Origin: Pseudomonas sp.
GTDB lineage: Bacteria > Pseudomonadota > Gammaproteobacteria > Pseudomonadales > Pseudomonadaceae
DNA length: 64,000 nucleotides
Assembly (NCBI RefSeq): GCF_002796985.1
Contig: NZ_PEKX01000002.1
Location: forward strand, 62,001 to 126,000
Direction: 5' to 3'
Shown piece after piece: positions 35,482 to 44,074 of this stretch. The notes beneath the pieces are model-generated. The model had not been told where the DNA came from, searched no databases, and saw nothing but the letters and a program-made list of their open reading frames with translations. Position 1 is the first letter of the stretch, and each line of letters opens with the position of its first letter. The translations under genes and the position numbers were made by a program.

Positions 35482-36576
35482 ATGGGCGCCGCCAACCGAG
35501 CCACGGTGGAAAACCTTCTCCGCCAGATCAACGACCCTCACACCGGCCAGAACCTGCTGGACGCCGGCTACCTGCGCGAGCTGGACATCCAGGGTGGGCG
35601 CATCTCGCTGACCCTGGAGCTGGGCTACGCCGCCGGCCTGTTCAAGAACGGCCTGGCGCAGACCGTGCAGATGGCCCTGGAAGCGCTGGACGGTGTCGAT
35701 TCGGCGCAGGTCAAGGTGGAAACCCACATCGCCGCGCACAAGGCCCAGGCCCAGGTGCCGGGCATGAGCAACGTGAAGAACATCATCGCCGTGGCCTCCG
35801 GCAAGGGCGGCGTGGGCAAGTCCACTACCGCCGCCAACCTCGCGCTGGCGCTGGCCCGCGAAGGCGCCAGGGTCGGCATCCTCGACGCTGACATCTATGG
35901 CCCGAGCCAGGGCATCATGTTCGGCATTCCCGAGGGCACCCGGCCGAAGATCCGCGACCAGAAGTGGTTCATCCCGCTGGAAGCCCACGGCGTGGAAGTC
36001 ATGTCCATGGCCTTCCTCACCGACGACAACACCCCGGTGGTGTGGCGCGGCCCGATGGTTTCCGGTGCGCTGCTGCAACTGATCACCCAGACCGCCTGGA
36101 ACGACCTGGATTACCTGGTCATCGACATGCCGCCGGGCACTGGTGACATCCAGCTGACCCTGGCGCAGAAAGTCCCGGTGGCCGGCTCGGTGATCGTCAC
36201 CACCCCGCAGGACCTGGCCCTGCTCGATGCCAGGAAAGGCGTGGAGATGTTCCGCAAGGTCAACATCCCGGTGCTGGGCGTGGTCGAGAACATGGCCGTG
36301 CACATCTGCTCCAACTGCGGCCACGCCGAGCACCTGTTCGGTGAAGGCGGCGGCGAGAAGCTGGCCGCGCAGTACGGCGTCGAGCTGCTGGCGTCGCTGC
36401 CGCTGTCCATGGCCATCCGCATGCAGGCCGACGGCGGCAAGCCCACCGTGATCGCCGACCCGGAAAGCCAGCTGGCGATGATCTACCAGGAAATGGCCCG
36501 CTGCGTCGGCGCGCGCATCGCCCTGAGCGAGAAGGCTGCGCCGGACATGCCGAACATCTCCATCAGCGACGACTGA
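35482..36576 (+). CDS. apbC: Fe-S cluster carrier ATPase ApbC/Mrp
   Basis: 364 aa. An N-terminal DUF59/MIP18-like domain (~1-85) is followed by a ParA-type ATPase with deviant Walker A SGKGGVGKST, YLVIDMPPGTGDIQLT and the cluster-binding CxxC in HICSNCGHAEHLFG. It carries and delivers 4Fe-4S clusters. The ATG at 35482 has CGGGAG in front; an earlier in-frame ATG gives an unsupported extension. Adjacent to metG and dcd, as in P. aeruginosa. Confidence 0.95.
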   Translation: MGAANRATVENLLRQINDPHTGQNLLDAGYLRELDIQGGRISLTLELGYAAGLFKNGLAQTVQMALEALDGVDSAQVKVETHIAAHKAQAQVPGMSNVKNIIAVASGKGGVGKSTTAANLALALAREGARVGILDADIYGPSQGIMFGIPEGTRPKIRDQKWFIPLEAHGVEVMSMAFLTDDNTPVVWRGPMVSGALLQLITQTAWNDLDYLVIDMPPGTGDIQLTLAQKVPVAGSVIVTTPQDLALLDARKGVEMFRKVNIPVLGVVENMAVHICSNCGHAEHLFGEGGGEKLAAQYGVELLASLPLSMAIRMQADGGKPTVIADPESQLAMIYQEMARCVGARIALSEKAAPDMPNISISDD

Positions 36577-36673
36577 ACTGTGACAACGCCGCCGGGCGCG
36601 CCCCTTTGCCGGGCGGCGCGCCTGCCGGTAAGATTCGCCTTCTTTTTTCAACCGCCGCACAGGACACCCCGCC

Positions 36674-37240
36674 ATGAGCATCAAATCGGACAAGTGGATT
36701 CGCCGCATGGCTCAGGAACACGGCATGATCGAGCCGTTCGTCGAGCGCCAGGTTCGCGGTGCCGATGACAACCGGGTGATTTCCTACGGCGTCTCCAGCT
36801 ACGGCTACGACGTGCGCTGCGCCGCCGAATTCAAGGTGTTCACCAATATCCACTCGGCCGTGGTCGACCCGAAGAACTTCGACGAGAAGAGCTTCGTGGA
36901 CATCAACAGCGACGTCTGCGTGATCCCGCCGAACTCCTTCGCCCTGGCCCGCACCGTCGAGTACTTCCGCATCCCGCGTGACGTGCTGACCATCTGCCTG
37001 GGCAAGAGCACCTACGCGCGCTGCGGCATCATCGTCAACGTGACTCCGCTGGAACCGGAGTGGGAAGGCCACGTGACCCTGGAGTTCTCCAACACCACCA
37101 ACCTGCCGGCGAAGATCTACGCCCATGAAGGCGTGGCGCAGATGCTGTTCCTGCAGTCGGACGAAGCCTGCGAAGTTTCCTACCGTGATCGCGGTGGCAA
37201 GTACCAGGGCCAGATGGGCGTTACCCTGCCCAAGGCCTGA
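36674..37240 (+). CDS. dcd: dCTP deaminase
   Basis: 188 aa. Deaminates dCTP to dUTP for dTMP synthesis. Motifs SYGVSSYGYDVRCA, LGKSTYARCGIIVNVTPLEP and the catalytic Glu region AHEGVAQMLFLQSDE are present, and the C-terminal lid is GKYQGQMGVTLPKA. It is the monofunctional trimeric enzyme. Followed by a strong terminator. Confidence 0.98.
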   Translation: MSIKSDKWIRRMAQEHGMIEPFVERQVRGADDNRVISYGVSSYGYDVRCAAEFKVFTNIHSAVVDPKNFDEKSFVDINSDVCVIPPNSFALARTVEYFRIPRDVLTICLGKSTYARCGIIVNVTPLEPEWEGHVTLEFSNTTNLPAKIYAHEGVAQMLFLQSDEACEVSYRDRGGKYQGQMGVTLPKA

Positions 37241-37256
37241 TCGGGCGTTGCTCCAG

Positions 37257-37282
37257 AAAACCGGGCTCAGGCCCGGTTTTTT
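37257..37282 (+). terminator. Rho-independent terminator of dcd
   Basis: AAAACCGGGC / GCCCGGTTTT, a 10-bp stem, TCAG loop, then more T. Confidence 0.93.
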
Positions 37283-37315
37283 ATTGGCTGCTTCCCGCCA
37301 CGAGCTTTGGATTCT

Positions 37316-37393
37316 GTAGAAGCGAGCTTGCTCGCGAACGGAATGGCACGGTGCTGACCGGCCAGCGCGGTTCGCGAGCAAGCTCGCTCCTAC
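37316..37393. repeat. REP pair overlapping a stop codon
   Basis: Inverted REP pair (left arm GTAGAAGCGAGC, one mismatch). The outer end of the right arm provides the TAG stop (37390-37392) of the minus-strand ATPase gene. Confidence 0.9.
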
Positions 37394-37932
37394 ATGGGGC
37401 ACTCTGCCAGGATGAAATTCGCCCGCTCTTCCAGGCTGCTGAGTGGCAGCTCCAGCACCCGGTAGCCCAATTCTGCGTACAGGTCGCTCATGATCGCGGC
37501 CGTTCGCTGCGCCTCGGCAAAGTCTTGCCGGCGCTCAGCGTCGTTGCGGTAGATGGCTTCCCACGCGGGCGCCAGGAACACGGTCGACCCATAGCGCAGT
37601 TCCCGTGCAGCTGTTTCCAGCGCTTGGGGAATCGCCAGGCCGCAGAGCCGCGCGTAGCCCAGCACATCCGGCAGGCCGCGATCGAACAGCCACAGTCCAC
37701 CCGCATCGAGCGCCCGCTCGCGGGTCGCCAGCGCGTGCTCGAACATTTCCCGGCAGTAGGCCTCCCTGTTTGCCCACGGCAGTGCATCGCCGCCACGGGC
37801 CAGTTGCTCGCGAATGATGGCGCGGCCGCCTTCCTCGACGACGTTGAGGCCGTGATGCTGGTGCAAATGGTCGAGCAGCGTGCTCTTGCCGGCGCCGGGG
37901 CCGCCGGTGATGACGATGAGGGATTCGGACAT
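37390..37932 (-). CDS. AAA-family (P-loop) ATPase, probable small-molecule kinase
   Basis: 180 aa. Walker A VITGGPGAGKSTLLDHL at the N-terminus, then VVEEGGRAIIREQLARGG and LFDRGLPDVLGYARL, a layout typical of the AAA_28/nucleoside-kinase-like group. No signal or TM. The start MSESLIV at 37932 has GGAG nearby; the longer upstream frame is rich in unlikely residues. It is alone between dcd and quiP. Its last codon abuts the REP repeat, which supplies its stop. Substrate unknown. Confidence 0.82.
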   Translation of the reverse strand: MSESLIVITGGPGAGKSTLLDHLHQHHGLNVVEEGGRAIIREQLARGGDALPWANREAYCREMFEHALATRERALDAGGLWLFDRGLPDVLGYARLCGLAIPQALETAARELRYGSTVFLAPAWEAIYRNDAERRQDFAEAQRTAAIMSDLYAELGYRVLELPLSSLEERANFILAECPM

Positions 37933-38021
37933 GGCGATGACTCCTGTGGGAAAGGATGCAAGGGAGGACCGGCCGGGGAAGGGTGTTGCGAAGGGAGGTG
38001 CAGCGGAAACGCAGCGGGGAA

Positions 38022-38046
38022 AAAAGAAAGGCACCCAGAGGGTGCC
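38022..38046 (-). terminator. Rho-independent terminator of quiP
   Basis: On the minus strand GGCACCC, TCT, GGGTGCC is followed by tttctttttt. It lies 85 nt after the quiP stop. Confidence 0.85.
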
Positions 38047-38130
38047 TGAATATGATCATGGAGTAAGTCGACAAATCTGATTCCGGGGCGGGAGCCAAGT
38101 TCCCGGTCCCCGGAAATATTTTTCAGATCA

Positions 38131-40671
38131 TCACTTCTCCGGCACCAGCGTCAGGCGTTTCACGCCGTAGACCTTTTCCAGGTTCTGCGACTGGAAGGGG
38201 AAGCTCATGTAGTTGCCCTTCAGCCAGGCGTCGATGCCGTCGGCATAGTGCGGGCTGGCCGGGTTGCCGGACTGGCCGCTGCTGTTGAGGCCGATCATCG
38301 GCTCACTCTGGCCGAAGTCGACGACCAGGCGCATGGCCGGGATCAGCCAGGTATTGAAGTCCTGACCCCAGTGGTAGGCCGAGACGTTCAGCGTGCTGTG
38401 GTCGCCGCCGGCGGGGTAGGGGCCGCGGTCCAGGTAGCCCTTGATCGCGCCCAGGCTGGCGCGGTCGCCGGCGCTCAGGTTGGGCGCCATCTTGGTACTG
38501 TCGCTGACCCACTCGTAGGTATGCAGTTTGCCCCACTGCCAGGCGTGGCGGTCGCTGCCCAGCTTCTGCTCGCAGAAGGCAGTGGCGGCGGCCAGGCTGC
38601 GGGCGAGGATCGCCGGCTTGTCTTCCTTTTGCGGGGTGCGGGTGTCATCCCAGAACGGGCTGTCGTCGCGGCCCAGCAGGTGGTCGGCCTGGGCCGAGTA
38701 GGAGAGATTGGCGGTCTCGACGAAGGCCTTCCAGGCCGGGCTGTCTTCCGGGCCCAGTTCGTCGAGGAAGATCTGCTTGGTGCTTTCCTGCAGGAAGGCT
38801 TCGTAGAGCGCGGCGTCGCCGGAGGTGGCCGCGAGCTTGCCGTCGAACGCCATGATCCGGTCCAGCGCTTCGCGGGCGCGGGCGCGCTGGTCGGCGGGCA
38901 GGGCGTCGATGGCTTTCTTCAGTGGCTGCGCCATGCCCGGCGCATCCAGCATCGACTGCAGCTTGCCGGCGAACGGCGTGGTCTGGTCATACTGCATGGC
39001 GATCATGCTGCGGTAGTCGTGGCTCTTGCTGCCGCCAGCGAGCTGGGCGATGCGCTCGTAGCGCTCGGGGTAGTACCAGGAACTGGACAGCTGCGCGCCG
39101 TAGCCCGGCTGCACGCTGCGGTGGTTGGCGGTGCCCAGCCAGCCCTGCGCCGGGTCCTGGTCGGACGGGTGCAGGATCGGGTCGGCATAACCGTCCCAGT
39201 CGTAGCGGCCGTCCCAGCCGGGGGAGGGCAGCAGGCCGCGGCCTTCCTTGCGGTTGGGGAAGCGCCCGGTGACCTGCCAGCCGATGTGCTTCTCGTCGGC
39301 GAAGACGATGTTCAGCGCCATCGCGCGCACGTCGCGGGTGGCGTCGAAGGCCTGCTCGACGTTCTTCGCCCGGGACAGGTCGAAGAAGGCGTCGAGGGTG
39401 CGGTCGGTCTCGCCCTGGATGCTCTGGTAGGCGATGCCGTAGCCGCTGGACAGCGGCAGCGGTTGCAGGTCGTGCTTGCGCTCGCCCAGGGCGCTGTTGA
39501 GCAGCGGGCCGTGGCGGGTCTCGTAGATGACTTCGCGGACCGGGCTGCGGCCCTTGATGAAGAAGGTCTCGTTGCGCTCGATGGCCGGTTTCCACTGGCC
39601 GTCGGCGAGGTAGTAGAGCTTGCTGCCCTGGCGCTTCACCTGCTCGAGGAAGAGGTCCTGGTTGTCGCCCATGACCATGGTCATGCCCCAGGCCAGCTTG
39701 CCGTTGAAGCCGGCGACCACGCCCGGCACGCCGGCGATGGAGACGCCTGCGGCGTTGTATTTGGGCGAACGGATCTGCACGTAGTTCCACACCGAGGGCA
39801 TGGACAGCGGCAGATGGGTGTCGTTGGCCAGGAGGCTCTTGCCGCTGCGCGTGCGCTGCGGGGCGATGGCCCAGTTGTTGGAGGCGGCGACGCCCATCAT
39901 CTGCAGGGCGGCGATCTGCCCGGCGGCGCGGTCGAGTGCATCGAGGCCGGCGATCTTGCCGTCCAGGCGCAGGCCCTTGAGCTTCTCGGCTTCCTCGAAG
40001 GGCAGGGCTTCGTCCGGGTAGATCGGTGTCAGCCAGGGCAGTTTGTCGGCGCCGACCTTCTGCGCGAGCACGAGTGAAGCAATCTCTTCCTGCAGGTTCA
40101 CCGCCAGGCCGAAGTTCAGCAGGCTGAAGACCAGCGCGGAGTCTTCCGGCTTCCAGTACTCAGGGCGATAGCCGGATTCGGCCAGGTCCATCGGCAGCTT
40201 GTCGCGGTAGCGGTAGAGGTAGGCGTTGACGCCGCGCGCGTAGGTCTCGAAGAAGCGCTTGAGGCGCGGCGAGGCGCCGGCATAGAGCGCATCCGCCGCC
40301 TTCTTCAGGTTCACCGTGCGCATGAAACGGTCGGTCTCCAGGGCGCCTGGGCCGACCATTTCCGACAGGCGACCCTGGGCCATCAGGCGCAGGCCGACCA
40401 TCTGGCTGATGCGGTCACTGGCGTGCACATAGCCGAGCGTGAACAGCGCGTCGTGGAAGGTGCTGGTCTCGATCAGCGGCATCCCCAGGCTGTTGCGGCG
40501 GATCGACACGTTGTCCGCCAGGCCCTTGATCGGCTGCACGCCATAGCTTGGCGGCAGGCTGTCGGAATAGCGGTCGTTGAGCCAGCCCTGGCAGCCGCTG
40601 AGGCTGACAGCGGCGCTGAAGGTGGCGGCAAGGCCGAAACTGGGAAGCCGGCGGAAGGCTCGCGGGGCCAT
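38131..40671 (-). CDS. quiP: Acyl-homoserine-lactone acylase QuiP
   Basis: 846 aa Ntn-hydrolase of the penicillin amidase family, very close along its length to P. aeruginosa QuiP as I recall it. Signal peptide with a possible lipobox (AVSLSGCQG). Self-cleavage is expected before Ser264 in GVAASNNWAIAP, giving alpha and beta chains. Beta-chain motifs include NDTHLPLSMPSVWN and GVPGVVAGFNGKLAWGMT. It hydrolyses the amide of long-chain AHL signals in the periplasm. The ATG at 40671 has AGGAG 9 nt upstream. No LuxR/LuxI gene is nearby. Confidence 0.92.
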   Translation of the reverse strand: MAPRAFRRLPSFGLAATFSAAVSLSGCQGWLNDRYSDSLPPSYGVQPIKGLADNVSIRRNSLGMPLIETSTFHDALFTLGYVHASDRISQMVGLRLMAQGRLSEMVGPGALETDRFMRTVNLKKAADALYAGASPRLKRFFETYARGVNAYLYRYRDKLPMDLAESGYRPEYWKPEDSALVFSLLNFGLAVNLQEEIASLVLAQKVGADKLPWLTPIYPDEALPFEEAEKLKGLRLDGKIAGLDALDRAAGQIAALQMMGVAASNNWAIAPQRTRSGKSLLANDTHLPLSMPSVWNYVQIRSPKYNAAGVSIAGVPGVVAGFNGKLAWGMTMVMGDNQDLFLEQVKRQGSKLYYLADGQWKPAIERNETFFIKGRSPVREVIYETRHGPLLNSALGERKHDLQPLPLSSGYGIAYQSIQGETDRTLDAFFDLSRAKNVEQAFDATRDVRAMALNIVFADEKHIGWQVTGRFPNRKEGRGLLPSPGWDGRYDWDGYADPILHPSDQDPAQGWLGTANHRSVQPGYGAQLSSSWYYPERYERIAQLAGGSKSHDYRSMIAMQYDQTTPFAGKLQSMLDAPGMAQPLKKAIDALPADQRARAREALDRIMAFDGKLAATSGDAALYEAFLQESTKQIFLDELGPEDSPAWKAFVETANLSYSAQADHLLGRDDSPFWDDTRTPQKEDKPAILARSLAAATAFCEQKLGSDRHAWQWGKLHTYEWVSDSTKMAPNLSAGDRASLGAIKGYLDRGPYPAGGDHSTLNVSAYHWGQDFNTWLIPAMRLVVDFGQSEPMIGLNSSGQSGNPASPHYADGIDAWLKGNYMSFPFQSQNLEKVYGVKRLTLVPEK

Positions 40672-40793
40672 GGGGATGTGCTCCTGCACAAAGTGGGTCG
40701 CAGAAAAGGCGCTACGTTAGTGAGCCGAGGATAGCTGTGCAAGCCGCGTGGGGCGGGATTTTCAGCAGCCGACGAAGAGTTGGGCCGAACAGC

Positions 40794-40820
40794 AGAAGGC
40801 CCGCGCTGGGCGGGCCTTCT
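40794..40820 (-). terminator. Hairpin after the SEC-C gene
   Basis: AGAAGGCCCGC / GCGGGCCTTCT, an 11-bp stem with a 5-nt loop, 21 nt after the SEC-C gene stop. There is little T-tract beyond the stem. Confidence 0.7.
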
Positions 40821-40841
40821 TCGCAGTGCTCGGGGCCTGGG

Positions 40842-41042
40842 TCAGGCGCCGTGGCACTTCTTGTACTTGCTGCCGCTGCCGCAGGGGCAAGGATCGTTGC
40901 GGCCCACATCCTTGAGCGGGTTACGCGCCGGCTCCTGGCTGTGGTTGCAGTGCGGGCCGTGCACGTGACCGTGGTCATGGTGGTGGTCATGATCGTGGTC
41001 GTGGTTGCAGTTCGGACCGTGTACGTGGGGTTCCTGGCTCAT
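40842..41042 (-). CDS. His-rich SEC-C motif small protein
   Basis: 66 aa. The first half is dominated by His and Asp (CNHDHDHDHHHDHGHVHG, with CNH before and after). The second half is a SEC-C zinc motif CPCGSGSKYKKCHGA. It is a probable metal-binding protein, with the SEC-C part resembling the SecA C-terminal SecB/ribosome contact. The ATG at 41042 is chosen; a GTG 12 nt upstream is possible. It begins 8 nt after the LEA-like gene, so they form an operon. Confidence 0.82.
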   Translation of the reverse strand: MSQEPHVHGPNCNHDHDHDHHHDHGHVHGPHCNHSQEPARNPLKDVGRNDPCPCGSGSKYKKCHGA

Positions 41043-41050
41043 GGTGACGC

Positions 41051-41536
41051 TCACTCGGGGATGAAATCGCCGGGAATTATCTCGCCATTGCGGGCGATGT
41101 GCACGCTCTGTCCGAAGAGCAGGCCAGTCTTCACTTCGCCGTCGAGGCGATAGCGGATCGGCTTGTCCGGATCTTCCAGCATCTTGACGATGCGCTTCAT
41201 GTGCCGCCAGAGGTTGGTGGTCACGGGGACTTCGAAGGTTTCGTGGCCGTTGGCCGGCACTGTGAACCAGTTATTCGACTCGCCTTCGGCCAGGTCGATA
41301 TCGTTCAGCTTGACCTTGTAGGCCAGGCCGCGAACCGGAAGGCTGAAATCATTCGGGTTGTCGATGCGGAAATGCAGGACGAATTCCTGCTCCAGCAAAC
41401 GAGCTTTCACGACGTCGACTTTCTGCAGTTTCACGTCGGGTTGCTCGAAGTCGCCTGCCATCCAGCCGCAGCCAGAGATGAGGCTGAACAACCAGAACAG
41501 GCTGAGAATTCTTATCATTTGCGCCTGATAATTCAT
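41051..41536 (-). CDS. LEA type 2 (WHy domain) lipoprotein
   Basis: 161 aa. Lipoprotein-type signal (RILSLFWLFSLISGCGW). The mature protein is a single WHy/LEA14 beta-domain: VDVVKARLLEQEFVLHFRI, NPNDFSLPVRGLAYKVKLN and the VPANG turn. Homologues are found widely in proteobacteria; their role is unclear (stress or envelope). ATG 41536 has AGAGG 5 nt upstream and is preferred to ATG 41518. First gene of a two-gene operon. Confidence 0.85.
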   Translation of the reverse strand: MNYQAQMIRILSLFWLFSLISGCGWMAGDFEQPDVKLQKVDVVKARLLEQEFVLHFRIDNPNDFSLPVRGLAYKVKLNDIDLAEGESNNWFTVPANGHETFEVPVTTNLWRHMKRIVKMLEDPDKPIRYRLDGEVKTGLLFGQSVHIARNGEIIPGDFIPE

Positions 41537-41658
41537 GTCTACCTCTCAAGACGCCCCAGTGTACCAAGCACCTGCTCGGCCGCAAGTTGTTGTTACGTTA
41601 AAAGAAGCTGCACCATACTGGCCGAATGTAACCGGCGGGTTAACACAGGAGAGTGAAG

Positions 41659-42219
41659 ATGAGCCGCTATGAGATCGCCTTCTCGGGGCATACCGTGCCG
41701 GGTGCGCAACTGGAAACGGTGAAGGCCAACCTGGCCAAGCTGTTCCAGGCCGACACCCAGCGAATCGCGCTTCTGTTCTCCGGGCGGCGCATGGTGATCA
41801 AGAACAACCTCGACGCCGAGGGCGCGGAAAAGTACCGCAGCGTACTGGAACGCGCCGGCGCGATCGTCGAAGTGGTCGACATGGATGCGCAGATCGAGGA
41901 AATCGAACTGGCACCGCCACCACCTGCCGAGCCTGCACCGGCACGGCCGCCGACGGTAGCGCCTGCCAGTGAGCCCCAGGGGCGCCTGAAGGTGGCACCG
42001 CGTGACGAGTACATGGCCGCTTTTGCCGATGTCGACGCGCCGGACTTCGGCCTCGCTCCGGTGGGCACCGACCTGCAGGACGAGAAGCCCGATACCCAGG
42101 CGCCGCGCGTGGACCTCAGCCAGTTCAGCGTGGCTCCGGTGGGCAGCGACATGGGCCAGGCCAAGCCCGAGCCGAGCGGCCCGGTGCCGGATACCAGCCA
42201 CCTCAAGCTGCAGGACTGA
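41659..42219 (+). CDS. Hypothetical protein with L7/L12-like N-terminal domain
   Basis: 186 aa. The N-terminal ~70 residues (YEIAFSGHTVPGAQLETVKA, LFQADTQRIALLFSGRRMVI) are a conserved small domain found at the start of several pseudomonad proteins. A Pro/Ala linker follows. The tail has two copies of an FxxAPVGxD motif (DFGLAPVGTDLQ; QFSVAPVGSDMG). No signal or TM. The start follows AGGAGAG by 5 nt. It ends directly against the convergent TRIC-type gene. Function unknown. Confidence 0.8.
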   Translation: MSRYEIAFSGHTVPGAQLETVKANLAKLFQADTQRIALLFSGRRMVIKNNLDAEGAEKYRSVLERAGAIVEVVDMDAQIEEIELAPPPPAEPAPARPPTVAPASEPQGRLKVAPRDEYMAAFADVDAPDFGLAPVGTDLQDEKPDTQAPRVDLSQFSVAPVGSDMGQAKPEPSGPVPDTSHLKLQD

Positions 42220-42846
42220 TCAATCGCCCTGCTGCGGATCGTCCTTGTAGACGAACTTGGGCATTTCCCAGCGAAAGCGGATCGCCAGCATGCGGAACAG
42301 GAAGCCGGCGAACAGGGTGATCAGCATGGACTGCTCCTTGGGCAGGTCGATCTGCAGGCAGATCAGGTAGCACCAGGCGCTGGCGAAGGAGACGCTGGCG
42401 TACAGCTCGCGGCGGAAGATCAGCGGCACGTCGTTGCAGAAGATGTCCCGCAGAATGCCGCCGAAGACCCCGGTGATCACCCCGCTGACCGCCGCGATCA
42501 GCAGACTGTGGCCCATCTCCAGGCTGACCTGGCAGCCGATCAGGGTGAAGGCCACCAGGCCCACGGCGTCCAGCGCGAGGAACATCGAGCGCAGGTGGCG
42601 CATCAGCGGGGCGATGAACACAGTGAACAGCGCGGCGCCGGCGGTGAGCGCCAGGTACTCCGGGTGGCGTACCCAGGTGAGCGGATAATGGCCCAGCAGC
42701 ATGTCGCGCACCGAGCCGCCGCCCAGGGCGGTGACGCACGCCACCAGCACTACGCCGAACAGGTCCATGCTGCGCCGGCCGGCGGACAGCGCGCCGGTCA
42801 TGGCTTCGGCGGTGATGGCGATGATGTAGAGAACGGTCAGCAGCAT
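42220..42846 (-). CDS. TRIC-type channel family membrane protein (UPF0126/YadS)
   Basis: 208 aa with seven predicted TM helices and two tandem UPF0126 units. The unit signature appears twice: CVTALGGGSVRDMLLGHYPL and AVSGVITGVFGGILRDIFCN. Family members are bacterial trimeric intracellular-cation-type channels; selectivity cannot be read here. The ATG at 42846 starts MLLTVLYIIAITAEAMTGAL; the longer frame upstream lacks support. 123 nt downstream of ychJ in the same direction. Confidence 0.9.
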   Translation of the reverse strand: MLLTVLYIIAITAEAMTGALSAGRRSMDLFGVVLVACVTALGGGSVRDMLLGHYPLTWVRHPEYLALTAGAALFTVFIAPLMRHLRSMFLALDAVGLVAFTLIGCQVSLEMGHSLLIAAVSGVITGVFGGILRDIFCNDVPLIFRRELYASVSFASAWCYLICLQIDLPKEQSMLITLFAGFLFRMLAIRFRWEMPKFVYKDDPQQGD

Positions 42847-42969
42847 GGCGAGGTCCGGCAGGGGTAGCCGGTGCGGCGAAACAGCGCCGCCCCGGAAAAA
42901 AGCGCGGATTCTAGCCCAGACACCGCGCGCCCCCAAGTGGGGTGAGTTCGCGCCTTACTCGATCCTGTC

Positions 42970-43443
42970 CTACTCAATCCAGGGACCGCAGCATTTCTTC
43001 AGCTTGCTGCCGGCGCCACAGGGGCAAGGGTCGTTGCGCGAAAGCTTCATCGGCACGGTCGGATCGAGGAAGTACCAGCGGCCGTCGCGCTGGACGAATC
43101 CGGAGCATTCGCGGTGGCTATGTTCGCCACCGGCGTCGTGCCAGCGCGCAATGAAGGTCACCCGTGCATGTTCTGGCTGTCCGCCGAGCACTTCATGGCT
43201 CACCACTTCCAGGCCCAGCCAGGTACTGCCCAGGCTCCAGGTGCGGATGGCGCCCAGGTCCAGGCCCTGTTGCTGGGCGGGCAGGGTGGTATCGCGCAGG
43301 TAGTCCACCAGGCCCAGAGCATAGGCGCTGTAGCGCGAGCGCATCAGCGCCTCGGCAGTGGGCGCCGCGACACCGGCATGGAAGCGCCCGCAGCACTCGG
43401 GCAAAGAGCGGCCGCTGCCGCAGGGGCAGGTTGGTTCGATCAT
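42970..43443 (-). CDS. YchJ family SEC-C protein (UPF0225)
   Basis: 157 aa. Zinc motifs at both ends: CPCGSGRSLPECCGRFH (N-terminal) and CPCGAGSKLKKCCGPWIE (C-terminal SEC-C). The middle is the NTF2-like YchJ domain (LMRSRYSAYALGLVDYL, FIARWHDAGGEHSHRE). Cytoplasmic; function unknown. The start lies 2 nt after the stop of the DUF6231 gene, so they are coupled. Confidence 0.9.
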   Translation of the reverse strand: MIEPTCPCGSGRSLPECCGRFHAGVAAPTAEALMRSRYSAYALGLVDYLRDTTLPAQQQGLDLGAIRTWSLGSTWLGLEVVSHEVLGGQPEHARVTFIARWHDAGGEHSHRECSGFVQRDGRWYFLDPTVPMKLSRNDPCPCGAGSKLKKCCGPWIE

Positions 43444-43445
43444 GG

Positions 43446-43943
43446 TCACCACCAGTACTTGCCGAAGTTTTCCGGGTTGGCCCAGAACTTCGCGTTGAGC
43501 CAGTCCGGGACCTGTTTGTATTCGTGCAGATCGTAGGTGAACAGGGTGATCACCTGGGCGTCGCGCTGGAAGCGCTCGCTGGCCTGCATGGCCAGGGCAT
43601 AGAAGTCCGCGTCCTGCGCCTGCGCGGCATCGAGGTCGACCAGCACGGCCACGCGGTTGCTGTTGAGATTGCGGATGCCGCCTACCAGTTGCTGTGCCTC
43701 ACGGCGTGGCAGGTGCTCCAGGCAGTCGGCCAGCAGCGCCAGGTCATAGCGCTGGCCGGCCAGTTCCGCCGGCAGCGCGCCGGCATCGGCGTGAAACAGC
43801 TCGCAATCCGGATGCGCCGCGAGAAAGGCTTCCACCGCCGGGATCTGACCGGCGCCCACCAGCAACAGGCGCTGCGGTGCGTAGCGATCGAGCAGGGCGG
43901 CGAGGGCTTGTTGCGGTGTGCGTGTCGAAATCATGGGGCTCAT
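43446..43943 (-). CDS. DUF6231 family, methyltransferase-like fold
   Basis: 165 aa. Resembles a Rossmann-type SAM methyltransferase: RLLLVGAGQIPAVEAF as motif I, YDLALLADCLEHLPRREA as motif IV/V. The C-terminus ends in the Trp-rich WLNAKFWANPENFGKYWW. It lacks the full GxGxG motif, so activity is uncertain. The start may be ATG 43943 or ATG 43934; neither has a clear Shine-Dalgarno. First gene before ychJ. Confidence 0.75.
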   Translation of the reverse strand: MSPMISTRTPQQALAALLDRYAPQRLLLVGAGQIPAVEAFLAAHPDCELFHADAGALPAELAGQRYDLALLADCLEHLPRREAQQLVGGIRNLNSNRVAVLVDLDAAQAQDADFYALAMQASERFQRDAQVITLFTYDLHEYKQVPDWLNAKFWANPENFGKYWW

Positions 43944-44074
43944 CGAAGACGAAGAATAATGAACGAAGACTAGCGTGTGACACCCGCATGGCCTAGTGCT
44001 GGCGCATTCTGTCAGTCACGTCTTTACTCGGTAATTGTCGGTCAAGACCCGATCATTAGAGGAGATATAACTTT

